A stretch of DNA of 64,000 bases. It comes from Gadus chalcogrammus. Taxonomy: Eukaryota > Chordata > Actinopteri > Gadiformes > Gadidae. The position numbers and the translations under genes were made by a program. Position 1 is the stretch's first letter; each line of letters opens with the position of its first letter. The stretch lies in assembly GCF_026213295.1 (NCBI RefSeq), contig NC_079412.1, positions 3,179,813 to 3,243,812 on the forward strand, written 5' to 3'. The notes below the pieces were generated by a model. The model made no database searches. It saw nothing but the letters and a program-made list of their open reading frames with translations, and had not been told where the DNA came from. Positions 44,245-56,100 of this stretch are shown here, one piece after another.

Positions 44245-47200
44245 TCATCTCATCTCATCTCATCATCTCATTTTCTTCCGCTTATCCGGGGTCGGGTCGC
44301 GGGGGGAGCAGCTCAAGCAGGGGCCCCAGACTTCCCTTTCCCGGGCCACATTGACCAACTCTGACGGGGGGGATCCCCGAGGCGTTCCCAGGCCAGTGTT
44401 GAGATATAATCTCTCCACCTAGTCCTGGGTCTTCCCCGAGGTCCTCCTCCCCACTGGACGTGCCTGAAACACCTCCCAAGGAAGGCGCCCAGTGGGCATC
44501 CTTACCAGATGCCCGAACCACCTCAGCTGACTCCTTTCTAAGTAAAGGAGCAGCGGCTCTAATCCGAGTTCCTCACGGATGGCTGAGCTTCTCACCCTAG
44601 TCCCTAAGGGAGACGTCCAACCACCCTTCTGAGAAAACTCATCTCGGCCGCTTGTACCCGCGATCTCGTCCTTTCGGTCATCACCCAGCCCTCATGACCA
44701 TAGGTGAGGATAGGAACGAAGATCGACCGGTAGATCGAGAGCTTTGCCTGCGGCTCACTCTCTTTTCGTCACAACGGTGCGGTAAAAGCGAACTCAATAC
44801 CGCCCCCGCTGCTCCGATATTCTCCGGCCAATCTCACGTTCCATAGTACCCTCACCTCCGCGAACAAGACCCCGAGGTACTTGAACTCCTTCACTTGGGC
44901 TAAGGACTCATTTCCTACCCGGAGTAAGCAATCCATCGGTTTCCTGCTAAGAGTCATGGCCTCAGATTTAGCGGTGCTGATCCTCATCCCAGCCGCTTCA
45001 CACTCGGCCGCCAGCCGATCCAGTGAGTGCTGAAGGTCACAGGCCGATGATCCCATGAGGACCACATCATCCGCAAAAAACAGTGACGAGATCCTCAGAC
45101 CACCGAACTGCAACCCCTCCCCACCACGACTACGCCTCGAGACCTTGTCCATGTATATCACAAACAGGATTGGTGCAAGGCGCAGCCCTGGCGAGCCCAG
45201 CACCCACCGAGAACGAAACTGACTGGCTTCTGCCGAGGACGCGAACACAGCTCTCAGCTTTGGGAGTACAGGGATTGCGATGGCCTGAGGATAGACCCCT
45301 TTACCCCCATACTCCCGCAGCACCTCCCACAGTTTCTCCCGGGGGACCGGTCATACGCCTTCTCCAGATCCACAAAACACATGTAGACCGGATGGGCATA
45401 CTCCCAGGCCCCCTCCAGGATCCTTGCGAGAGTGAAGAGCTGGTCCGTATTTCCACGTCCGGGGCGAAAACCGCATTGTTCCTCTTCAATCTGAGGTTCG
45501 ACGACCGGCCGAACCCTCCTTCGCAGTACCTTGGAGGAGACTTTACACCAGGGAGGCTGAGAAGTGTGATACCCCGGTAATTGGCACACACTCTCTGGTC
45601 CCCCTTTTTGAACAGGGGAACCACCACCCCGGTTTGCCACTCCTTTGGCACTGTACCCGACTCCCACGCGATGTTGAATAGGCGTGTCAACCATGACAGC
45701 CCCTCAACACCCAGAGCCTTTAGCATTTCTGGCTGGATCTCATCAATCCCTGGGGCTTTGCCACTGCGGAGATGTTTGACTACCTCAGTGACCTCCACCA
45801 GGGAAATTGACGACGAAACACCATCAACCTCGAGCTCTGCCTCCAACATAGAGGGCGTGTTATTCGGGTTCAGGAGTTCCTCAAAGTGTTCCTTCCAACG
45901 TCCGACGACCTCCTCAGTTGAGGTCAACAGAGTCCCCTCCTTACTGTACACAGCTTGGACGGTTCCCCGTTTCCCCCTCCTGAGGTGCCGGATAGTCTTC
46001 CAGAAACACTTTGGTGCCGACCGAAAGTCCTTCTCCATGGCCTCTCCGAACTTCTCCCACACCCGCTGCTTAGCCTCCGACACGGCAGCAGCTGCAGCCC
46101 TTCGGGCCTGTCGGTACCCTGCAACCGAGTCAGGAGTCCTCCAGGATATCATATCCCGGAAGGCCTCCTTCTTCAATCGGACGGCTTCCCTGACCACCGG
46201 TGTCCACCACGGTGTCCGAGGGTTACCGCCCCTTGAGGAGCCTAAGACCCTGAGGCCACAGCTAGCCACCGCAGCTTCAGCAATGGAGGCTTTGAACACA
46301 GCCCACTCCGGCTCAATGTCCCCAACCTCCACAGGAATGCTAGAAAAACTCCGCCGGAGGTGTGAGTTGAAGATACCTAGGACGGGGGCCTCCTCCAGAC
46401 GTTCCCAGTTCACCCGCACTACGCGTTTGGGCTTACCAGGTCTATCCGGAAATTTCCCCCATTCCCTGATCCAACTCACAACCAGATGGTGGTCGGTTGA
46501 CAGTTCCGCCCCTCTCTTTACCCGAGTGTCCAAAACATGCGGCCTCAGATCAGATGACACGATCACAAAATCGATCATTGATCTTCGGCCTAGGGTACTC
46601 TGGTACCAGGTACACTTATGAGCACCCTTATGTTCGAACATGGTGTTTGTTATGGATAATCCATGACTAGCACAGAAGTCCAATAACAAACGACCGTTCG
46701 GGTTTAGATCAGGGAGGCCGTTCCTCCCCACCACGCCTCTCCAGGTGTCTCCATCGTTGCCCACGTGGGCGTTGAAGTCACCCAGCAGAACTACGGAGTC
46801 CCCTACTGGAGCCCCATACAGGACTCCATTCAGGGTCTCCAAGAAGGCCGAGTACTCTGAACTGCTGTTTGGTGCATACGCACAAACAACAGTCAGAGTT
46901 TTCCCCCCTACAACCCTTAGGCGCAGGGAGGCGACCCTCTCGTCTACCGGGGTAAACTCCAACACCGCGGCGCTCAGCCGGGGATTTATGAGTATCCCCA
47001 CACCCGCCCGGCGCCTCACGCCCTTGGCAACTCCGGAGAAGAATAGAGTCCAACCCTTATCCAGGAGTACGGTACCAGAGCTGAGACTGTGCGTGGAGGT
47101 AAGCCCCACCAGATCTAACTGATAGCGCTCCACCTCCCTCACAAGCTCTGGTTCCTTTCCCCACAGCGAGGTGACGTTCCACGTCCCCAGAGCTAGCTTC

Positions 47201-47629
47201 TGCCGCCCGGGTCTGGTCCGTCGAGACCCCTGACCTTCGCTGCCACCCATGTGGCTGCGCACCCGACCCCAACGGGTCTTCCCACAGGTGGTGGGCCCAT
47301 GAGATGAAGAGAGGGGGGGTGCCACGTAGTTTGTTCGGGCTGTGCCCGACCGGGCTCCGTGGCAAACCCGGCCACCAGGCGCTCGCCATCGAGCCCGTCT
47401 GGGCCTAGCTCCAGACGGGGGCCCCGGGCTTCCTCCGGGCCGGGTCACATCTCCTCTTTTTTCGATATTCATTGAGGATTTTTGAACCATTCTTAGTCTG
47501 GCCCCTCGCCTGAGACCACTCTGCCATGAGAGACCCTACCAGGAGCACAAGGCTCCAGACAACACAGCCCTCAGGTTCACAGGGACACGCAAACCTCTCC
47601 ACCACGATAAGGTGACGGTTCCAGGAGAG
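44245..47629 (-). mobile_element. Full-length Rex3-like (RTE clade) LINE with 12-bp TSD
   Basis: The 5' end (47629) begins CCTCTCCTGGAACCGTCACC; the 3' end carries CTTATCCGGGGTCGGGTCGC (plus strand) and a (GATGA)n tail. The 12-bp duplication GACTTCATAGCC brackets it. This is the second copy in the window with the same coding family (other at 12275-13101, fragment at 7869-8010) and the only full-length one. It is inserted in the ISL2EU-type transposon, so it is younger than that element. Confidence 0.92.
44282..47490 (-). pseudogene. Rex3-like endonuclease-reverse transcriptase ORF, frameshifted
   Basis: A 729-codon frame (47490-45301) contains the AP endonuclease ([46 protein letters not shown]) and reverse-transcriptase fingers ([38 protein letters not shown]). 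The frame then shifts. [12 protein letters not shown] and [13 protein letters not shown] lie in a second frame (45694-45254), the catalytic FFADDVVLMGSS in a third (45323-44769), and the C-terminus LLELLPPRPDPG in 44521-44282. All domains are present but at least three indels break the protein, so it could not act in cis without repair. The first ~100 codons are low-complexity and Arg-rich. Confidence 0.88.
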
Positions 47630-47834
47630 GACTTCATAGCCACCATGGCTAATTATATTCATAATATTATAGTCTACACGTAACAAATATGATCATTTTA
47701 CACACATTTCACACACAGACAATATTTCTGACGATTTATATGGATCGTATATGGTTTGCTTGTCATCACAAAACATGAAGGAGCAAGGCGGCCATTGAGT
47801 AGCCTACTGACAACAAAACACCTTAGACAACTTA

Positions 47835-47986
47835 CCTTGATAATTGTGTACAAACTCCTCCACAAAAAACTTGTACCCCTTTGTCAGCCTGGGCTGTGGT
47901 GTTGCTGAGTGTGTCTCCACAATCTTCTGCACATCTTCGAATCGCATTCGAAAAACCACCAGGGAAGTGGCGAAGAAACGATCCAT
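47835..47986 (-). pseudogene. ISL2EU second protein, first exon
   Basis: ATG (47986) opens MDRFFATSLVVFRMRFEDVQ and TKGYKFFVEEFVHNY, ending at the donor CAAG|GTAAGT. The Arg/Lys-Gly-Tyr-Lys-Phe-Phe-x-Glu-x-Phe-Val-His pattern resembles the N-terminus of the YqaJ-type protein of ISL2EU elements. It starts about 90 bases inside the right end of the transposon, as expected. Confidence 0.6.
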
Positions 47987-48367
47987 TTTTGCATTGACGG
48001 CAATACAAAAATGACTACGCCGGAAGAATGTTTACCCGGTGTGACGTCATTTCCGATTTTTGTGAGATAGGCCCATTGTTCAGATGTGAGTGCTGTTCCA
48101 AATCAAGTACTCTGTGGTGCACTTACCGGAAATGACGATCGCGACTGCCGCCGTGGATCCTCCCCCGCAATAAACATCCCGCTTTGAACGGGGAACACTT
48201 TACGCCTAGCAGCTATAAAAAGCTATACATACTATCAAAACTACAAAATGACTCTATTAATGCAGGCTATGTGGAAAATGCGCCGACTTTGGCTCAGCCT
48301 GGCTCCGCCTCTTCTGCTACGTAGCTAAGATGGCTGCCGTTGAGTACGGGGAGTGTCCATGGACATA

Positions 48368-49072
48368 GGCCGTTTCTCAATTCGTAGCACGCGTACTACG
48401 GACTCGATGACTTGCTAGCACGTACTTGGCAAGTCAGTACTTCAAGCACATACTTGCGAGCACGCGAGTACGTACCTGCAATTGGAACAGCAGCGGACTC
48501 GATGACGTCACCACCTCTGCTCGTCCGTTAACTGTGCTACGGCCTCATTTAGGCATATACTACTGAACAATATAAACAAATGATGTAAAACAAAATCCCA
48601 GCCTCTTTCATTTTCAAATAGTATGTAAATATTCTGAATGAATAACAATTGAAAAGATATGAGTGTCCTGTCATGTGTATAAGCTATACACACACACACG
48701 ACCTTACATATATATATTGATATATTATTATTATTATATTAGGCCTATATATTATATATATAAATATAAGTTAAGAGTAACTTAAGCTACAGTTGTAACT
48801 TGTGCGTCTCTCCATATTGTCCGCCCTCGTACTGCTGCGAGTGCGAAATGCATCCTGGGATTTATAGCGGGAGCAAGCACACACGAGCCACCTCCGATGC
48901 ATGCTCGGTGAAACGGCGATATCGAGCACGCATCCAGAACACTTCCGGGTTTTACGACAGTACTCGCTTGATGCGTGCTTCGAATTGGAACAGTGCTCGG
49001 GCAACGACTGATGACGTTTCACGAGTCCACGAGCACACGAGCACGCACAAGTACGCAAATTGAGAAACGGCT
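48368..49072. mobile_element. Harbinger-like MITE, 705 bp, 3-bp TSD ATA
   Basis: The ends are GGCCGTTTCTCAATTCGTA and TACGCAAATTGAGAAACGGCT. ATA flanks at 48365-48367 and 49073-49075. The interior is rich in GAGCACGCGAGTACG-type units in both orientations. There is no real coding. Confidence 0.75.
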
Positions 49073-49117
49073 ATAATAAAGGATGGACCACAGACTGGAA
49101 AATGGCCGCCCATTCAT

Positions 49118-49790
49118 TCCTATACAAACTGCTCAGTGGCGCAGGGTAACATACAGGAGCGATTTGCTTCCGCGTTATGGGGCCAAGACACGTGACCTAG
49201 TCCGTGACGTACCGGATGCAGAGATCTTCTTCTTCTTCTAGTTTAGTGGCGGATCATAGTTTTTCCCCATATACCGCCACCTACTGGACTACTACACAGG
49301 AGTTTGTGACAAGGACGTTGGCAAATGATACTTTAAATCATAAAAATAAATTCAAAGAAAAAACCAAACTAACGAAACAAAATGAACAAAATAAAACAAA
49401 CTAACAAAATAAATGAATAAATAAAAAATAAAAAATATATACTTAAGGTTAAATTCTTCTAATTAGGTTAGTATCTTTTAGCTAATTTATCAGCAATTTC
49501 ATTGCCATATATTCCATGGTGGGCTGGAATCCAACAGAACTGAATAATTAAACCAAGGCTTATAATATTTAAAAGAAGATGCTTTACCTCTATCACCAAA
49601 TCTTCACGTATTGAATTATCTGTTATAAAACTTAGTATCTACAACCCATCTAAGAGCGGTTATTATTGTGGCCATCTCGATTGAGTATGATAAAGTCACC
49701 CACTCTATATCCATATCCTTTTTCAAATTCTGGAATATATGCCAATACCACATTGTCCTTTGGGATCTTTAGAACCATCTGTAAATATTT
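49118..49790. repeat. Repeat copy 2 with RNase H LINE fragment
   Basis: Partner of 40557-41294. The minus strand extends further and encodes FTDGSKDPKGQCGIGIY at about 49790-49740, the first catalytic Asp motif of RNase H, confirming the LINE identity. It has the deletion near 49632 relative to copy 1. Confidence 0.8.
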
Positions 49791-50184
49791 TCAGATATCC
49801 ATAGAATGAAGTATTTAAATAACTTGAGCAGGCATTAGCAAAACTTTGCTTGGTGAGATGCTCGCTTTTTCGAAATGGAATAAGATGCAGCTGGGCAGGG
49901 CGCTGAGAGGTGATGCATGAGGCATGATGGTGGCACGGCAGACAAGTAGAGGAGCATGATGGACTGGGATCTGATGAGGAAACAAAAAAGATTATCTAAC
50001 TTAAGATAAAATATACTCTGAAGTTTCCAGTTTCTGCAAACAGAAGAAGGGGTTTAATTAAGGCTTTGTATCATTAATAAGATAGACTGTGAATAATAAA
50101 CGAAAAATATAAAAGGCCTGGCTTAGTTTAAAGCCCACTCACCACGTCAAGGTGCAGGCCAAGAGTGGGAACATAGAACAAAGA
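49791..50184. other. Non-coding, nothing recognised
   Basis: No gene or clear repeat is visible between the RNase H fragment and the minisatellite. Confidence 0.3.
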
Positions 50185-50470
50185 CACACATCACAAACTC
50201 AGACAGTCACAACATGTATATGAATACGAGACACAATAGAACAAAGACTCACATCACAAACTCAGACAGTCACAATGTGTAAAAAACATAAATACATGAA
50301 ACATGCATATAAATACGAGACCAAAGACTCACATCAAACTCAGACAGTCACAACATGTAAAAAACATATAAATACATGAAACATGTATATACAAGACCAT
50401 AGACTCACATCACAAACTCAGACAGTCACAACATGTAAAAAAAACATATAAATACATGAAACATGTATAT
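50185..50470. repeat. Minisatellite, ~75-85-bp unit, 4 copies
   Basis: Units of AGACTCACATCACAAACTC, AGACAGTCACAACATGTA and AAATACATGAAACATGTATA. Confidence 0.85.
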
Positions 50471-52132
50471 ACAAAAAAGTGTTTTGTTAAAATTTGGGGT
50501 GGGGGGTCTTGTAATAAAAGCTTTTTTTATTGTAACACTTGGTTCAAATCCTATTTCTTACACATGCAGCCATTTGGACACCATTCTATGATAGCTGATA
50601 ACCAAGGTACACACTGTAATACTATAATCAAGAGGACATACATGCAGTTCAAATAAGAAGAGATAGAACTTTATTGATCTGGAAACTTCATAAATATGTA
50701 AGATTGCTCCATAATACCATAGTAACATGTATAGTAAACGTATGGAGGCCTAAAAAATTCAGTTCAATGTTATTGCTTAAGAAACAGATTCCTTCCAACT
50801 AACTATTTACGAAAAATGCAATCAATAATTTATATAAAAGTAAATGTTTAAGTATCGACCAGCAACGAAGTTGGAGTAGCCTACCCAAATAATGAATTGT
50901 AATACACCAACATTGTCAACTGTCATACATAGCTAACCATAACCCTGTCATAGCTAAACAAGCAAATGAAATGAAATACCTACCAACGCAACTGAAATGT
51001 TAATATCAGACAATTAACAATATTATGAAAATTACGTAGGTCTCCCATAATCATTCAGGTAATCAATACGCCCGTGCCTGTTACAGCTATTTCAATGATA
51101 TGTGTGTTATATATCCGTGTTCAACGCCATTCATGTTAAGTAAAAGGACAAATCTCAGACTTTGGAAGTTAATGGAGTTGATGGAAGTTAATTCGGAATT
51201 TAATTTAATTCGGAAGTTAATGGAGCCGTGCACTTCAAAATAGGTCCATAGCAAGGAGCCGTTTGTTTCAGTACGACTCCTTTCAGCTGCCCACCCAACA
51301 TAAACTGCTAATAAAACGCTTGAGGAGGCGTTTTGAAAAGAAAAAACTTACATTTTTTTAGAACAGGGTAGAAATATAATTATGAGCCTTTGATTGATAT
51401 CCAGACATTTTTTGCGGAGACACAATCCTGTTCCCCACTTGTATTGGAGTGGACGGCGATACTTCGGTGCCACATGAAATGACGGACCCCCGTCCACAGC
51501 CAGCTTAAACAGCTGCAATACCAGGCTTGGCCTCTGAGCACTGGTGGATTGCGGAAGTATGCGCCTATCCTGGGGGCCTGGGAGTGTCCTTCGATCCACA
51601 CTTCACGATTAGCCCGTTTTGAGTACGGCATCCGGGTCCTTGAGGTATACTTCTTTTCGCCGGATCTGAATTGTAACGTACTGTGTACTCAAATGTTGGC
51701 TAGTAAGTACGGACAGTACGGGTATTGGAACACGGCAGAAGGGGCGGGACTTCTCCCAAGTTTTCCCGCTTCTTCTCAGTTTGGGGCCGAATCAACTGAA
51801 CAATAGAATCTCGGATCTCCATTTTAGTGCCATTCAAGTGCATGTGGTAAGGCATATTATGATCTGAAATGTATTATATTCTAAACTTGTTTGGTTATTA
51901 TATAATTTAATGGCTAACATAACTAAGCATAAGTGGACGACGTAAGTGATTTATGGTCAGAATGCCTCCAATCATCGTGTTGACTAGTCAGCGCCAATTC
52001 ACTAACCAACGTTAAGTAACTCTTATTAACTTAGCAAAGGGATGTTAGCCGTCGATATTTACCCCAGATGTTCTAATTATGTTTCATTGTTAGACGATTG
52101 ATCTGGACTCAAGCTGTAGGCCTACCAGTCAG
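50471..52132. other. Upstream region of prdm9; one dispersed repeat
   Basis: 50471-51239 shows no gene. 51240-51620 is the second copy of the repeat at 41370-41732. About 51700-51735 carries GGGTATTGGAACACGGC, the reverse of the MITE end at 41733. The 5' UTR and promoter of prdm9 should lie in 51740-52132, but no convincing TATA box was seen. Confidence 0.45.
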
Positions 52133-52153
52133 ATGAGTAACTCAGTGGAGGAG
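52133..52153 (+). CDS. prdm9: PRDM9 exon 1 (coding start)
   Basis: ATG AGT AAC TCA GTG GAG GAG, then the donor GTGAGA; encodes MSNSVEE in phase 0. The next exon begins with GAG GAC in phase 0, giving the acidic leader that precedes the KRAB box in PRDM9 proteins. The start is chosen because it is the nearest in-frame ATG with a consensus donor. A 5'-UTR exon boundary was not sought further. Confidence 0.6.
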
Positions 52154-52467
52154 GTGAGACACCATATCAATACTTTAAACATCTGTTCATGCAACATTGG
52201 TGAGTTAAACACCATTAAATACGATCAGATGAGACCAATGTGTTCATGAAAGGGACCCTCCATGGAGAGAATGGCAATTTAGGAGACCGATATTACTTTA
52301 TTTATGCAAAATATGTGGGATTTACAACAGTTAATTGGCTGCTCTATAGCAACTGTTGACTTTGATATATTCAGTATTACCTAGAATGTGTTAAGGTTGT
52401 CTATCTACGAAGTGGTAAGGTTGTAGATGAACAGTATTGGACATTATGTTGTCTGTTTGTGGTGAAG

Positions 52468-52585
52468 GAGGACTTTGCGGATATCAGGGCCTACTTTTCC
52501 ACAACAAAATGGAACCGCCTCTGTATGGCAGAGAAAAAAAGATTCATGCAGATCAAGGAAAACCATTTGGTTATGTCGTCTCTTG
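52468..52585 (+). CDS. prdm9: PRDM9 exon 2, KRAB-like domain
   Basis: This exon encodes EDFADIRAYFSTTKWNRLCM and KRFMQIKENHLVMSSL. The pattern Phe-x-Asp-Ile-x-x-Tyr-Phe-x-x-x-x-Trp...Glu-Lys-x-x-(Phe/Tyr)...Lys-x-Asn aligns with the KRAB-related box of mammalian PRDM9, which recruits partner proteins. The acceptor is GTGAAG|GAG and the donor CTTG|GTAAAC; 118 nt ends one base into a Gly codon. KRAB-bearing PRDM9 is associated with recombination-hotspot function and has been lost in many teleost lineages, so its presence here is informative. A chance match is unlikely given the following exons. Confidence 0.85.
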
Positions 52586-52672
52586 GTAAACCACTCATAC
52601 TTAAATACTATTTTACTGAGTACATTGCTCTACATACAGACACAGGTGGTGCTGCTGTACACATCACTGCTT

Positions 52673-52782
<110 letters not shown>

Positions 52783-52784
52783 AG

Positions 52785-52933
52785 GCCTGTCCTTTGTGGC
52801 TCCAGCCTTCATGAGGAGAGAGAAGCCCGGCCAGGTGAGAGTCTGCTCACCTGAAGAGACAGACTCTGAGGAGGCAGCTCTGGACCTCTGGATTGACCGG
52901 TACAAAGACATTTACAAGACATTTCTGGAAGGA
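52785..52933 (+). CDS. prdm9: PRDM9 exon 3, SSXRD-like segment (3' end uncertain)
   Basis: It follows TCAG directly after the (GT)n tract; two bases complete the split Gly codon. It encodes LSFVAPAFMRREKPGQVRVC and SPEETDSEEAALDLW. Pro-Ala-Phe-Met and the acidic Asp-Ser-Glu-Glu match the region after KRAB in PRDM9 (the SSX repression-domain-like segment). The frame stays open to 52996. Donors are possible after 52899, 52933 (phase 0) and 52943; 52933 is chosen because phase 0 agrees with the candidate next exon. The far end of this exon is inference. Confidence 0.75.
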
Positions 52934-53084
52934 GTAATGTGCAGTGAACATTATCCCTTTCAGAGCCCTGAAGATACATTAGCCCGCATCATTTGACCAA
53001 AGATATAGCAACAAAAAGGGGTTTTATTGATTTAAAGGGATTTTATTGCATCTGAAAAAAGGAAAACCTGTAATAAACATTTTT

Positions 53085-53164
53085 AATAATAGGTTGTACC
53101 TCATAGTAAATTAGCAGGTTATATTACCCATTTTAGTCAGTTAGTTGAAGTGAGTCGTTTATAT
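53085..53164. repeat. Left part of a TAGT-rich degenerate minisatellite
   Basis: CAGTTAGTTGAAGT and related units continue at 56975-57375 on the other side of the LINE, showing that the LINE split the repeat. Confidence 0.6.
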
Positions 53165-56100
53165 ACTACTTTATTAGATTAGATTAGATTAGATTAGATT
53201 AGATTAGATTAGGCTTTATTGATCCTTTTGGGATGACTCCCTCAAGGAAATTGATTGTCCAGTAGCTTACAGAAAGAAACACAACACAATATTAAATTAT
53301 ATACAATATAAGATAAACAATACACTCTTAGATAACTATAAAGAGTAAAATAAAAAGTAAACAGTAAACAATAATTATAATATAAGATAAACAATAAACT
53401 CTTAACTAACTAACTATAAAAAGTAAACAAAAAACAGTAAACAGTAAACAATAAACTCTTAGCTATATAGAAAGTAGATAATAATAGAAGTAAAACAGGA
53501 TTCAAGTAAAATAAAAGATAAATGTAGAGAACTGTATAGAGGATTAATATAAATAAATAAATATAAATAAATAAATGTAAACATAAATAAACATATATAT
53601 ATATATATACATATACACATGCACACACATATACATATACACACACATATATACATACATACACACATACACATATACACATACGGCATTGTGGATAAAT
53701 ATCATATCATATATGAAATGACGGTGAGCAAGGGTGGCTGACAGTTAAATTAAATTAAATAAATTAGCAGTTCAAATTAAGCAGTGGAATAGGTTATATC
53801 TCTCCTCTTTACTCTATTACTCTATTACTTCTATTACTTCTATTCTATTTCCTCCTACTTCCCTCCGAGTGAGGAGTTGTATAGTGTGATGGCATGAGGG
53901 ACAAAGGAGTTCTTTAGTCTGTTGGTCCTAACTTTGGGAAGGAGCAGCCTTCCACTGAACAGGCTCCTCTGGTTGTTGATGACAGTGTGCAAGGGGTGGC
54001 TGGCATTGTCAATAATGTCCAGCAGTTTGTCCAGTGTCCTCCTCTCTGCCACCGTCACCAGTGGTTCCAGCTTCATGCCGACCACAGAGCCAGCCCGCCT
54101 GATCAGTTTATCCAGTCTGGAGGTGTCCCTCTTGTTTATGCTGCCTCCCCAGCACACCACAGTGTAGAAGAGCGCTGGCAACCACAGACAAAACATCCAC
54201 AGCAATTTGCTGCAGATGTTGAATGACCGCAATCTCCTCAGGAAGTACAACCTGCTTTGTGTCTTCCCATACAGGTAGCTGGTGTGTGTTTTCCAGTCCA
54301 GTTTGTTATCCAGCCAGACCCCGAGGTATTTGTAGGAATTCACAGCCTCCACCTCAGCTCCGTCTAGCAGGACTGGTCTCGGACTTGGTCTGGATCTTCC
54401 AAAGTCAATGACCAGCTCTTTTGTCTTAGAGGTGTTGAGCTGTAGCCGGTTAGTGTGGCACCAGAGAGCAAAGTCCCCCCCAGACTCCGATACTCCTCCT
54501 CTCTGTCACCCCTAATACACCCAACGATGGCTGTGTCATCGGCGTACTTCTGTAGATGACATAGCTCAGAGTTGTAGCAAAAGTCTGAGGTGTACAGGGT
54601 GAAGAGAAGAGGGGCCAGCACTGTACCCTGGGGGGCTCCAGTGCTGCTGACCACAGTGTCAGACGTGATGTCCTTCAGCCTGACATACTGTGGCCTGTCG
54701 GTGAGGTAATCATCAATCCAGTCCACCAGATAGGGTTCCACTCCCATCCTGTTCAGTTTGTCGTGAAGCATAGGGGGCTGGATGGTGTTAAAGGCACTGG
54801 AGAAGTCCAAGAAGAGAATCCTCACTGTGCCGCTTCCCTTATCCAGATGGGAGTGGACTCGGTGTAGCATGTAGAGGATGGCATCCTCCACACCAACATC
54901 TGGCTGGTACGCGAACTGCAGGCGGTCCTGGGCGTGTTGTACCTGGGGTCTGAGGAGGTTGAGGAAGAGCCGCTCCAACGTCTTCATCAGGTGTGAAGTG
55001 AGTGCCACCGGTCGGAAGTCATTCAGCTCGCTGGTCCTCTTCTTCTTCGGAACCGGAGCGATGCAGGATGTCTTCCAGATCGTGGGCACTCTCCCTAGCC
55101 GCAGGCTAAGGTTGAAGATCCGTTGTAGCGGCTCTCCCAGTTCTGCAGCGCAGGTCTTCAGCAGTCTCGGACACACTTTGTCTGGGCCTGCTGCTTTCCT
55201 GGGCTGGAGCTTCCTCAGCTGTCCTCTGACCTGGTCTATGGGGATGTGAGGCGGGGATTGTGTTGCGGTGGGGGGGGAGGAGGGGGATGTTGTGGTGTCT
55301 GGGGGGAGGTGTGTAGAGGGAAGAAGAAGGAGAGATGGCTGTGGTGAGGGTGGGGGTGGTGGTGGTGATGGTGGTGGTGGTGGTGGTGGTGGGGGGGACG
55401 AGGGCTGGTTGAACCTGTTGAAGAAGTCATTCAGCTCGTTCGCCCTCTCCGTTGCCTGCATTGTCCCCCTGTAGCTCTGGTCTTTGTGTTGTGACCTGTG
55501 ATGGTCCTCACACCTTCCCAGACCTCCCTCATGTTGTTCTCCCTCAGCTTCTGCTCCACCTTTCTCCTATAGCTGTCCTTAGCTTCCCTCACACAGTGTT
55601 TCACCTCCTTCTGTGCTGCCTTCATGGCCTCCCTGTCCCTGCTCCTGAAGGCAGCCTTCTTCTTGTTGAGGACAGCCTTGACTTCCTGCGTTACCCATGG
55701 CTTGTTATTAGGGTAGCAGCGGACAGTCCTGACAGGGGAGACCACGTCTGCGCAGAAGTTGAGGTACTCCGTCAGACAGTGTGTCATCCCCTCTATGTCC
55801 TCACCATGCGGGTCGATCAACACATCCCATACTGTGGTGTCGAAACAGTCTCTCAGGGCACTTTCCATCTCAGGGGACCACCTCCTGATGGTGCGAGTTG
55901 TCACCGGCTGTCTTTGGACCAGGGGGATGTACAGTGGCTGTAGGTGAACCAGGTTGTGATCAGACTTCCCCAGTGGGGGGAGGGGAGTCGCTCTATATGC
56001 ATCCCTCACATTAGCATAGAGGAGATCAATTGTCCTGTTGTTTCTGGTAGTACAGTCTACAACCTGGTGAATCCAAAGTAGAATCCAAAGTTACGTGATT

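Larger units (their letters stand above)
41818..48073. mobile_element. Decayed ISL2EU-type transposon (THAP + YqaJ genes)
   Basis: The ends are inverted: GGCCTATCTCACAA (41818) against TTGTGAGATAGGCC (to 48073), then CACCGGGTAAA and CTTCCGG near both. Two converging genes lie inside: a THAP/DDE transposase on + (41907 to about 43045) and a YqaJ-associated protein on minus (47986 to 43180). That gene pair is the hallmark of ISL2EU elements. Both genes are broken. A full-length Rex3-like LINE (44245-47629) and a LINE 3' end (about 42445-42600) are inserted. The outside flank (41733-41817, CCGTGTTCCAATACCCGTACTTCC) looks like the end of yet another MITE. Confidence 0.75.

Noticed and set aside
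45581..46621. 346-codon + strand frame
   Set aside because: Antisense shadow of the Rex3-like LINE coding strand; the minus strand carries the real endonuclease/RT motifs.
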